This document shows, in pieces, positions 7,740 to 15,356 of a stretch of 64,000 nucleotides of DNA. The position numbers were made by a program, and so were the translations under genes. Source of the DNA: Candidatus Poribacteria bacterium (GTDB lineage Bacteria; Poribacteria; WGA-4E; WGA-3G); contig JAJDTM010000005.1 in NCBI GenBank assembly GCA_022827185.1, positions 1 to 64,000 of the forward strand, given 5' to 3'. The notes beneath the pieces were generated by a model, which ran no database searches, was not told the DNA's origin, and was given only the letters and a program-made list of their open reading frames with translations. Each line of letters opens with the position of its first letter. The first letter of the stretch is position 1.

Positions 7740-8672
7740 TCAGTTACTTTTCTTTGATTGGCTAATGTGTCCAGTTACTCTTTTTACAAAACTCCATGCT
7801 CCGTTTTTTTCAGAGGGCTTAATTATCTTCCAGTGAACAAGAAGTTGGGTAGAATACTTGAGTTCACCGGTTTCGTTATATTTCGCCTGCATCTCAGCGA
7901 TTTGCTCGGCGTTGACGGTACGTTTTATTCCGTTGACCGTAAAAGACTCTTCGCCTTTAGTCGTCGGGACAGTTGCTGCAGCAGACTTTGATGGTGTCGG
8001 TGCAGAAGGTATGTCTAACTTTTTCAGAAAACTTAATACTTGCTCATCGGTAGGTTTATGCTCACACAGACTTTCCACTTTCTCTGCCACAACTTCTAGC
8101 AAAAGTTCATCTGCTTCCTCCACTAATTTGCCCCATGCTTCTGGTAACCGTGTTGCAACTTGTCTTTGCTGAACAATTTTCTCATAATCCTTCTTGATTG
8201 TTTCAACGCCTTTCCCTGTACGGATTGACTCGTAGTTTAGGTATCTGTTAAGTATCTCGGCATTTTCTGCACTCTCTCCTGTGATGAGATCCAACTCACA
8301 AACCTTGCGTTCTGCCCATGTTCCTTCTCCTGTTGGGTGGAAAAATTGCCATTCCCGACCATCGGTGAGGACAGCGATTGGCACTCTAATACGAGAATCA
8401 TATCCGAACAATTGTTCCTCTGCTCCTTTAATGTTCCCAACTTGCTTCGCCTCAATGAAGACGCGAGGTGTTGACGAAGGATGGCAAAGTGCATAATCCA
8501 CATGTCCGCTCCCGACGGGATATTCTGGAAAGACAACCAGAGTATCGTCTGTCGGCCAACCTAAACTTCTAAGGAGCGGATCTACAATGCCTTGACGAAC
8601 TGCTGTTTCACTTTTAAAAATGTTTTGTTCTAAACGCTTGCGTATATCGTCAATGTGTTCCTTAAGTGTCAT
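7740..8672 (-). CDS. Orphan HsdR_N-like PD-(D/E)XK nuclease domain protein
   Basis: 310 residues. The N-terminal half resembles the nuclease domain of type I restriction subunits: Asp59 in GHVDYAL and Glu74-Ala-Lys76 in VFIEAKQVG form the D...ExK active site, followed by LFGYDSR and VLTDGREWQFF as in HSDR_N proteins. The C-terminal 70 residues (NGIKRTVNAEQIAEMQAKY region) are a separate unrecognised small domain. No helicase, HsdM or HsdS gene is nearby, so this is a stand-alone protein, perhaps a defence or repair nuclease. It is divergent from the toxin-antitoxin pair at 8931-9523. Confidence 0.75.
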   Translation of the reverse strand: MTLKEHIDDIRKRLEQNIFKSETAVRQGIVDPLLRSLGWPTDDTLVVFPEYPVGSGHVDYALCHPSSTPRVFIEAKQVGNIKGAEEQLFGYDSRIRVPIAVLTDGREWQFFHPTGEGTWAERKVCELDLITGESAENAEILNRYLNYESIRTGKGVETIKKDYEKIVQQRQVATRLPEAWGKLVEEADELLLEVVAEKVESLCEHKPTDEQVLSFLKKLDIPSAPTPSKSAAATVPTTKGEESFTVNGIKRTVNAEQIAEMQAKYNETGELKYSTQLLVHWKIIKPSEKNGAWSFVKRVTGHISQSKKSN

Positions 8673-8930
8673 TGCCTAATGAAGACTTCCTTTCCGTTTC
8701 AACATAAAATCCGGTTGCGGTGTAGGTGCGCCGAGAGTTTTCTGACAAACTAATAAGTTTAATTTTCCCATTATATAAGATTTTGTTTCCATGTCAAGAA
8801 AAAATCCGTTGACGAGTGTATAAGGTTTTTGACAGAGGTTTGAAATGAAGTTGAAATAATTTTCTTTGAAAATGGGTTTCGGATATGCTATTCTATCAAT
8901 GACGTAATTTCTATATTTGGGAGGGGACAC

Positions 8931-9155
8931 ATGCCAATTCATTGGAGAGATCACATTGTTAGCACGCCGGATATATTACGCGGTAAACCCCGTATCAAGG
9001 GAACAAGAATCCCTGTAAGCCTTCTCCTCGGATACTTGGCGGCGGGTCATACAATAGACGAAATCATCGCTGAATTTCCGGATGTCAAAGCGGTACAGAT
9101 TCAAGCCTGTCTTGATTACGCGCGCGAATTAGCAGAATTTGAGGAAGTTGCCTAA
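8931..9155 (+). CDS. DUF433 family antitoxin
   Basis: 74 residues, typical DUF433: the N-terminus (HIVSTPDILRGKPRIKGTRI) is followed by a winged-helix segment (VSLLLGYLAAGHTIDEIIAE, FPDVKAVQIQACLDYA). Such proteins pair with PIN-like toxins and probably repress their operon. A strong GGGAGGGG ribosome binding site precedes the ATG. The TAA stop overlaps the toxin ATG by one base (taATG), so the pair is coupled. Confidence 0.88.
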   Translation: MPIHWRDHIVSTPDILRGKPRIKGTRIPVSLLLGYLAAGHTIDEIIAEFPDVKAVQIQACLDYARELAEFEEVA

Positions 9156-9523
9156 TGGGGTTGCGATTTTTCGCTGATCAGTGTGTTCCTACTGTTGTTA
9201 TTGAAATCCTTTGTGATGCTGGTTATGAAGTTTGCTGCCTCAGAGATTATCTTCCTATTGAATCACCGGATTTAGTTGTCATTTCAAAGGCACAAGAGCT
9301 GGGGATGGTTCTTATATCTTTGAACGGCGATTTCGCCAATATATTTGACTACCCACCAAGTGACTATAAGGGCATTGTAGCCCTTCAAGTTAGAAACCAC
9401 CCCGAAGTCTTGCCACAAATTGTGTCACGCTTGAAAGACTATCTGTCCGCCAACCCTGACCTTGAGCACTATAGCGGCAAACTGTTCTTGGTAGAAGTAC
9501 ATCGAATTAGAATCCGCCAATAA
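9155..9523 (+). CDS. PIN-like toxin (DUF5615 family)
   Basis: 122 residues. The N-terminus (RFFADQCVPTVVIEIL) with its acidic residue, then ESPDLVVISKAQELGMVLIS and LNGDFANIF with Asp, fit the DUF5615/Mut7-C-like PIN fold, a predicted metal-dependent RNase. It is the toxin partner of the DUF433 gene it overlaps. Usual length and complete. Confidence 0.85.
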   Translation: MGLRFFADQCVPTVVIEILCDAGYEVCCLRDYLPIESPDLVVISKAQELGMVLISLNGDFANIFDYPPSDYKGIVALQVRNHPEVLPQIVSRLKDYLSANPDLEHYSGKLFLVEVHRIRIRQ

Positions 9524-9687
9524 ACAGAATTACGCCAGAAAGAAATCGTTCGGTTTTCGGTGGATGAGAGTTTCTGGTTTTCTGGGGCGGCTTGGGTTAT
9601 CAGAACGGGTGTGAGCAGTGCCGTTCAACCTGGAGAAACACCCAATCAAAACACCTACAAGAATTCCGCTCTTTTATCAAACTCACG

Positions 9688-11049
9688 TTAGCGCGTCTTT
9701 TTTTGAAAATATAAGTTTCTGACGCGTCCTCCTGTCAACTTAAATCCTGTGACGTGTCCAGTATCGTCTCGTGTGAAATGAATCTTTGGGAAAAACCATG
9801 TGTTTCCAAGGAAATGACCATCGGTGTAGGTTAGCAGTACGTCATCGTGCCGTATGTGTTGTGCTACAAGCTGGTTTCCGTGCACGCGAATGCTATAGGT
9901 TGTATCGAGTTCTTCGGTATAATAGTCGCCTTCAAATTCTGACAACTGTTCGGGGGTCAGTGTTTCAGATTTGGTGTCTTCAGTGGGTTCGGCTGCTTTC
10001 TCTGGCTCGGATGCTTTTACGGGTGCGAGAATATCAGCAAGATAGAGATCCGCGACCTTTTCTGTCAAACGGAGCGGGTTAAAGGTATCCAGATTGCATA
10101 AGATAACAACGCCAAATTTCTGTTCTGGAAAACGGATGAGATGACTCCGAAATCCGCGCCACGATCCGCTATGTCCTACTGTTTGCAATCCTCTGTATTC
10201 ACCGATATTCAATCCCAAAGCGTAACTAATTTGCTCTCCGTTGTTAAGCACACCCTGCTGATGCATCTGCTCAATCACTACCTGTTCACCAATTTGTGTG
10301 TTGTCAAAATTCAGGATCCATTTCGCGAGGTCTTCCACTGTTGAATAGAGAGAGCTTGAACCGAGGGCAGTTGTATTGTTAACGGCGTGCTTAAATCCAT
10401 TGTTTTCGACGGCTTGATACGAATATGCTCGGTTTTTCAGAATCATTTGGTGGTCATCGTGAAAATGGGAGTTAGTCATAGCGAGAGGTTTGAAGATGCG
10501 AGTATCTGTCCACTCCCTGAATGAATTTCCCGTTACCTTTTCGACGATTTCCGCGAGCAGATTGTACCCCGTATTGCTGTATAGATACGCCTCCCCTGGT
10601 TCAAAATTGAGCGCCTTCTGATGTCGTGCCATTTTCAAGATGTGTTTGAACGAAATAACATCTTCCATTGCGACCCCGGCGATGACAAGAGATTGTACCC
10701 AATCCCGTAGTCCGCTGGTGTGATGCAGGAGATGTCGGATTGTTATTGTGTTTCCAAAATCTGGTAGATCAGACAGGTGTGCTCGGATGTCGTCATCTAA
10801 CGAAAGTTTTCCTTCGTGCGCTAAGGTAGCAATAGCGAAGGCAGCGAATTGTTTGGACACTGAGGCGATATCGAAGATGGTTGTCGGCGTAATGGGGATG
10901 TCGTATTCCAGGTTCGCTGTCCCGTAGCCTTGTGTATAGATGGTTTCGCCGTCTCTGGTAACCGCTAAGGCGGCACCCGGAGTGTCTGGGTTGTTCCATT
11001 CTGCAAACAGTTGATCGACTTTTGCTTCAAGAGTCTCATGCGTTGTCAT
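9688..11049 (-). CDS. Serine hydrolase, beta-lactamase class C-like
   Basis: 453 residues. The catalytic Ser63-Val-Ser-Lys66 (IASVSKQFAA), the Tyr157-Ser-Asn motif (YLYSNTGYN) and HSGSWRGF, which replaces the KTG box, mark a class C beta-lactamase/esterase/D-aminopeptidase fold. There is no signal peptide, so it is probably cytoplasmic. After about residue 345 comes an acidic, Glu/Lys-rich linker and a C-terminal lipocalin-like domain (ELSEFEGDYYTEELDTTYSI) common in this group. It is more likely an esterase or peptidase than an antibiotic-resistance enzyme. An AAAGGA ribosome binding site precedes the ATG. Confidence 0.88.
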   Translation of the reverse strand: MTTHETLEAKVDQLFAEWNNPDTPGAALAVTRDGETIYTQGYGTANLEYDIPITPTTIFDIASVSKQFAAFAIATLAHEGKLSLDDDIRAHLSDLPDFGNTITIRHLLHHTSGLRDWVQSLVIAGVAMEDVISFKHILKMARHQKALNFEPGEAYLYSNTGYNLLAEIVEKVTGNSFREWTDTRIFKPLAMTNSHFHDDHQMILKNRAYSYQAVENNGFKHAVNNTTALGSSSLYSTVEDLAKWILNFDNTQIGEQVVIEQMHQQGVLNNGEQISYALGLNIGEYRGLQTVGHSGSWRGFRSHLIRFPEQKFGVVILCNLDTFNPLRLTEKVADLYLADILAPVKASEPEKAAEPTEDTKSETLTPEQLSEFEGDYYTEELDTTYSIRVHGNQLVAQHIRHDDVLLTYTDGHFLGNTWFFPKIHFTRDDTGHVTGFKLTGGRVRNLYFQKKTR

Positions 11050-11197
11050 AGTCGTTCCTTTTAGTAAACTCTCTCAAAATTATTTTGTAATACCTCGTAT
11101 GGATTCAGCCAGTAATTGCGTTTAATTATGATACCACACCCCTCGCTGAAAATTGAGATTTTTTTGACTGTTTCTTATTACGCTGAGACAAAAATAT

Positions 11198-11219
11198 AGG
11201 TGCGGTTTTCACCGCACCT
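11198..11219. terminator. Hairpin terminator, probably bidirectional
   Basis: A perfect 9-bp stem AGGTGCGGT / ACCGCACCT closes a GAAA-type tetraloop. On the minus strand it is followed by a TATATTTTTG run, which would end the tRNA transcript; on the plus strand a T6 run follows ten bases later. Confidence 0.7.
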
Positions 11220-11240
11220 GTCAGTTTTTTAAAGTAAGAA

Positions 11241-11310
11241 AATCGCTACCTGAGAGATCAAGCATGTAAGCATTGGAGGACTTTCATGTATAGGATATCA
11301 GGTAGCGATT
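11241..11310. repeat. 13-bp inverted repeat abutting the tRNA 3' end
   Basis: AATCGCTACCTGA (11241-11253) and its exact inverse (11298-11310) flank 44 bp. The inner copy touches the last bases of the tRNA. It could be a processing stem, an attachment-site remnant or an element end; no integrase is nearby. Confidence 0.55.
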
Positions 11311-11381
11311 GCAGTGGAAGGACTCGAACCCCCAGCCTCGTGGGTATGAACCACGCGAGATACCAATTTCTCTACACTGCG
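11309..11381 (-). tRNA. tRNA-Met (CAT), initiator-like
   Basis: The cloverleaf folds fully: acceptor CGCAGTG/CACTGCA, D-stem GAGA/TCTC, anticodon arm CGTGG-TTCATAC-CCACG with anticodon CAT, 5-base variable loop, T-arm GGGGG-TTCGAGT-CCTTC, discriminator A. CCA is not encoded. Pair 1-72 is a C.A mismatch and pair 11-24 is A-U, two marks of bacterial initiator tRNA. The third mark, three G-C pairs at 29-31/39-41, is incomplete because the first of them is U-A. It is therefore initiator-like, with an unusual anticodon stem. Confidence 0.85.
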
Positions 11382-11407
11382 TTAAGTCAATTAGCGATAT
11401 TTCCTTA

Positions 11408-12277
11408 CTACTGCTTAAGTTGCCCCCATGTAGTGGCGAGTTTTTCTTCTGCTTCAACTGCGAGTGTGCCATCGGTCATTGCACCATTTTTACCGACCAG
11501 GTGGTAGGCGTTGCCGGATGTATCCGAGAACTCCCGTGTTCCCCTCGGTTCATCAAAATGCCACAATGCAACCGTTCTTGCGTCATCCTTGAACTTTGTG
11601 CGCGGTGTGAAACCGCGTTTGGCGATATCGTAACGCGCAATCTTTGAGATGCGGACCTCATCAATATAGCCCGTAAAATGACCCCAAAAATGAAAATGAT
11701 CGCCGTGAAAGAAACGCTTAATTTTCTTTCCAAACCCTCCGATTGTAAAATCCTGTGGATGCTCAGCGTGTGAGATATCAGGTGCGAGAGTTATTTGCTG
11801 CGCTGTGACGCGCACCAACTCGTTAAGGATGATTGTCGTCTTCTGTTTCTTTCCCCCCTGAAAAGCGATGTGATGCCATTGATTCGGGGCAAGGTCTATT
11901 ATCCAGCCGAACGTCATTGGAGCGTTCACTTCGCCAAAATCAATGTGTGCTCCACCTGTTAGTTTTACAAATCCGTCAAGATCATGGCTCACGACATCCA
12001 TCCGCACCTGTTGGCTGAAAATTATTGCGTTTACATTCTCGTCCTCGTCAGCCAGTGTGGTTGGATATATCCACGCTTCAAAGGTGAATGCATTTGTGCC
12101 TTTTGGTATGAGGAGACCGAAGGTCTCAAAGTCCAAAATGGCGTGGTCGTCTACACCATCAAGTGCCAAATAGTTGCCACCCGCAGGTGAAGGCGGTGGA
12201 AGTGCTTCAGCACGCATCGGCATGAAAACGAACAGGAAAAGGCAAGCAAAAATTGACAGATTTCGTAGATTTTTCAT
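11408..12277 (-). CDS. Secreted LamG-like (concanavalin A-fold) protein with C-terminal TWG motif
   Basis: 289 residues with a signal peptide (SIFACLFLFVFMPMRAEA). One jelly-roll LamG/pentraxin-like domain follows: YLALDGVDDHAILDF, FTFEAWIYPT, NQWHHIAFQGG, GYIDEVRISKIARYD and ALWHFDEP are the classic strands of LamG-type glycan-binding domains. It ends EKLATTWGQLKQ, the TWGxxK motif seen on six other proteins in the window. It is the last gene of the run that starts with the sigma/propeller gene at 15357-18269 and is a near-duplicate of 18847-19752. The role is likely surface carbohydrate or matrix binding. Confidence 0.85.
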   Translation of the reverse strand: MKNLRNLSIFACLFLFVFMPMRAEALPPPSPAGGNYLALDGVDDHAILDFETFGLLIPKGTNAFTFEAWIYPTTLADEDENVNAIIFSQQVRMDVVSHDLDGFVKLTGGAHIDFGEVNAPMTFGWIIDLAPNQWHHIAFQGGKKQKTTIILNELVRVTAQQITLAPDISHAEHPQDFTIGGFGKKIKRFFHGDHFHFWGHFTGYIDEVRISKIARYDIAKRGFTPRTKFKDDARTVALWHFDEPRGTREFSDTSGNAYHLVGKNGAMTDGTLAVEAEEKLATTWGQLKQ

Positions 12278-12394
12278 CTTCGTAGGTCTCCTTATCAGTA
12301 AACAGCGAGCCTCGATGGGGCTAAGTACTGAAAACTCGGGACTGACGACTGGGAAAAAACCCTTGCTGCAAGCGTATACAGCACGGATTTTTGT

Positions 12395-13228
12395 TTAGTG
12401 ATTCTGCTTAATATCTGCCCAAGTTGTTGTCGCCTTTCCTATAGGATCGACTGGAAGGCCACCAGTAACCTCCCTAAAGAAACCTTTCTGGTCCTCCGAT
12501 TTGTCAGGATAGATTTTGCAGACCTTGTGCGTGTTATCGTCAAAGTGTAAATTGATATAAGCAGCACCAGCCGTTTCGCTGCACCGGTAAAGAACGACAT
12601 TGGTACCTTTTTTCAGTTTGACTTCAACGTTATAATTAACGACCTGCGCGCCGCCTGTCCAAGCCGTATTGTTATACCACTTATCCCCATTAATCCAGAT
12701 TTGGGCATAGTCATCGTGTGCAGGCGACATCACCGCCTTCATCTCTTTAGGCGCAGCAATGACACACATAACATAGGTATCAATCTTATCAGCAGGTCCC
12801 CCTCGGTTCATATTGTCTTGGCTCGCTGGGTCAAGTTCAAACACTGTCCAATTTCGAGTGCCACCGTGGTCGCCGCCCCACGCCATTTTAGTAGTTTGGG
12901 TTTTCTTTAAGCCTGCAAGGGTTGAGAGTGATAGTTGTGTGAGTTTACCTTTAGTTCCTTCGTCAATAAGGTCTCTCCGACCTGATTTTTTGAAACCTTC
13001 ATTGTTTTCATAATTTCCGTCGGGTCCGTACCACTTGGTAATCCAGTTTTCGTTTTCAACATGGGATTCGCCCAATGCGGCTTCGTGAGGATTTTTGAGC
13101 CAATCTTCCTCTTTTAAAGGACCATCGTCAATATTAACTTTTCCCTGTGCAAATGCAAAATGTGAAGTTCCAATAACCAATGTAAAAACAACGACTATCG
13201 TAAGTATGAGTTGGTAAAACCTTTTCAT
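12395..13228 (-). CDS. Secreted protein of unknown function with C-terminal TWG motif
   Basis: 277 residues from the ATG at 13228, which has an AAGGAGG site; the open frame to 13252 adds eight residues without one. The signal peptide (LILTIVVVFTLVIGTSHFAFA) is clear. The middle (DDYAQIWINGDKWYNN, then VEVKLKKGTNVVLYRCSE and AAYINLHF) looks like the beta-sandwich carbohydrate-binding or PA14-like domains attached to glycosidases. The end is VDPIGKATTTWADIKQNH, the shared C-terminal motif. No catalytic residues are recognised. Confidence 0.75.
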   Translation of the reverse strand: MKRFYQLILTIVVVFTLVIGTSHFAFAQGKVNIDDGPLKEEDWLKNPHEAALGESHVENENWITKWYGPDGNYENNEGFKKSGRRDLIDEGTKGKLTQLSLSTLAGLKKTQTTKMAWGGDHGGTRNWTVFELDPASQDNMNRGGPADKIDTYVMCVIAAPKEMKAVMSPAHDDYAQIWINGDKWYNNTAWTGGAQVVNYNVEVKLKKGTNVVLYRCSETAGAAYINLHFDDNTHKVCKIYPDKSEDQKGFFREVTGGLPVDPIGKATTTWADIKQNH

Positions 13229-13327
13229 TAAAATTCGCCTCCTTATGAACAATAAAAAATGCGAAAGCAGATTTTGGGAATCCGCGTGTTAGGTCAGAAA
13301 GTTAAGTAAACCTGAATCTAATTTCAG

Positions 13328-14215
13328 TTAATCCGAAAACTGAATGTCTCTGGATTCCAACTTGATTTGTCCCCATGTCGTGGTTATAGAAGTATTAGCA
13401 GGATTGACAGCAAGTGGGCCACTGGTAGTAGCACCATTCATGCCGATTAATGTATACCCATTCCCCGACGTATCTTCAAAGCGATCTGCACCTTCCTCGT
13501 CATTAAAATCCCAGAGTGCCAACGTGTGTTTATCGCTTGAGAACCGGTGTGGCGGATCAAAAGGCGAGGTCCCCTGCGCGGCAGGTAAATCATATCGAGC
13601 GATATTGGAAAACCTTATCGCATCAATTTCGCCATGAAAGTAAGGTATATGTTGGACTAATTCTTTTTTCGCAAAGCCGCCCACACAGAAATTTTTAAAC
13701 CATTCAGGGAAACGCAGCTCCGCAGCTATTACGTTCAGAAAGTGCTTCTGTCTTCGAACAATTTGATCGTTGTATGCCAAATGAAACGTGCTGTCCGTGA
13801 AAATGACCGCCATATAGTTCCATTGATCCTTCTTGATGGCAGCCCTATTGCTTCTGACACCGTGCGCTGCTCCGCTTTCAAGCCACGCTGTACCATAGGA
13901 ACACACTTGATCCTTCTCACTGATCCTATCCCCACACTTATTATCTGGCAGCAATCCGAAGCGAACTTGCTGACTCAGAATAATATTTGACTTTCCTGGC
14001 TCCTCCGGTTCAGCTTTCGGATAGAACCATACCTCAACCGTAAATTCATCGGTGTTTCTGGGGAAAATATAGCCGTGTTCGGCAAATCGGAGGATCGCAT
14101 AGTCATCCTCACCATCCAGCATTAAAATACCACCAGAAGGCTCGAAAGGAAATACTGGCAAAACTAAACTAAACAAGAACACCGCACTGAGTAACAATTT
14201 ACAGTTAATAAACAT
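13328..14215 (-). CDS. Secreted LamG-like protein with TWG motif
   Basis: 295 residues from the ATG at 14215 (AAAGGAG site seven bases away). After a signal peptide comes a concanavalin-like domain: GGILMLDGEDDYAILRF, FTVEVWFYPK, NYMAVIFTDSTFHLAYN, GEIDAIRFSNIARYD and LALWDFNDEEG. It is diverged from the other two LamG proteins but has the same layout. The TWG motif (ITTTWGQIKLESRD) sits 11 residues before the end rather than at the end. Confidence 0.8.
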   Translation of the reverse strand: MFINCKLLLSAVFLFSLVLPVFPFEPSGGILMLDGEDDYAILRFAEHGYIFPRNTDEFTVEVWFYPKAEPEEPGKSNIILSQQVRFGLLPDNKCGDRISEKDQVCSYGTAWLESGAAHGVRSNRAAIKKDQWNYMAVIFTDSTFHLAYNDQIVRRQKHFLNVIAAELRFPEWFKNFCVGGFAKKELVQHIPYFHGEIDAIRFSNIARYDLPAAQGTSPFDPPHRFSSDKHTLALWDFNDEEGADRFEDTSGNGYTLIGMNGATTSGPLAVNPANTSITTTWGQIKLESRDIQFSD

Positions 14216-14261
14216 GAACACTCCTTTTATCGCGCCTCACTCTACTCAACCTATGGGACCA

Positions 14262-15344
14262 CTATTGCCTTGTTTTGATTGCACCCCAAGTTTCGACAAG
14301 TTTTCCGACCGGATCGACACTCTGAGGGAGTTCATCTGTGCCGTATACCTCAACATCTGTAAGTGGTGCCCAAACGCCAGCCGCACTGCCCCCAAAAATA
14401 TAGATATTTCCGTTTATTACCTCAGCCTCATGTCCAGATTTGCCAACTGGCATGTCGGGTTCCTGTGTCCAACGGTCAGTTTCAGGGTCGTAAACTTCAA
14501 CGGTTGAGAGGTACATGTACGGACCGTTGCCCCGAAAGCCACCCCCTATCACATAGATTTTTCCATCGATCACGCTTGCCGTGTGCCCTGATTTCGGTGC
14601 AGGCATCTCAGTTTTTTCAGTCCATCGATTGGTTTTTGGATCATACACTTCAATACTGGAATGGAAGGGGCCTGGATGATTGGGAATCTGGGGCCATCCG
14701 TTTCCACCCATGACATAAATTTTTCCATCTACGACACTAACTGATGCGCTAGAACGCGCATGGTTCATACTTTTCGCTTTTGCCCATGTATCGGTTGCTG
14801 GATCATATACGTCCACGATATCTAATCGCCACTCTTCTCTGTTGCCTGCCACTCCACCAATGATATAAATCTTTCCATCTACGACGCAGGTACCACCATC
14901 CCTCCATACAGGCATGTCCGCTTTCTGGGCCCATGTGTCGGTGATTGGATCATACATTTCCACAACGGGAAGGCGTTCAAACCTGTCCCGCCTACCCGGG
15001 CCAACCGGAAATTTTTCTCTTTCTGCGCCACCTATGGCATAGATTTTCCCGTCTACAACCAAGGTTTCCACACTGGACCGGGCTGTCGGCATATCCGCCT
15101 TGCGTTCCCATGTATCGGTTTTCGGGTCGTACACTTCTACCGTTGCAATGGATATCTCACCAAATGCATCAATTTCGCCGCCGATTGCGAATACTTTTCC
15201 GTCCACGACACACGTGTCAAAGTTATATCGGGCTGTCGGCATGTCTGCTCTTTGCGTCCACGTTTTCTCGGCAGCGAGTTCGCCTATATTGATAACGAAT
15301 AGAACACAGATAGCCAAAATACCGAACGTCCAACGAATTTTCAC
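14262..15344 (-). CDS. Secreted Kelch-repeat beta-propeller with C-terminal TWG motif
   Basis: 360 residues with a GTG start (GGAGG six bases upstream) and a signal peptide (FGILAICVLFVINIGELAA). Six Kelch blades follow, each with VVDGKIYAIGG and VEVYDPKTDTWERKADMP elements, so the propeller is complete. It ends SVDPVGKLVETWGAIKTRQ. It starts 12 bp after the sigma/propeller gene and is certainly in its operon. Its sequence is nearly that of the Kelch domain fused to the sigma factor at 19864-21813, so the same propeller occurs both free and sigma-fused. It probably sits on the cell surface. Confidence 0.88.
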   Translation of the reverse strand: MKIRWTFGILAICVLFVINIGELAAEKTWTQRADMPTARYNFDTCVVDGKVFAIGGEIDAFGEISIATVEVYDPKTDTWERKADMPTARSSVETLVVDGKIYAIGGAEREKFPVGPGRRDRFERLPVVEMYDPITDTWAQKADMPVWRDGGTCVVDGKIYIIGGVAGNREEWRLDIVDVYDPATDTWAKAKSMNHARSSASVSVVDGKIYVMGGNGWPQIPNHPGPFHSSIEVYDPKTNRWTEKTEMPAPKSGHTASVIDGKIYVIGGGFRGNGPYMYLSTVEVYDPETDRWTQEPDMPVGKSGHEAEVINGNIYIFGGSAAGVWAPLTDVEVYGTDELPQSVDPVGKLVETWGAIKTRQ

Positions 15345-15356
15345 GGTTTACCTCCA

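Noticed and set aside
8676..8954. 92-codon minus-strand ORF next to the DUF433 gene
   Set aside because: It overlaps the DUF433 start and ribosome binding site on the other strand, has no family resemblance and no start signal.
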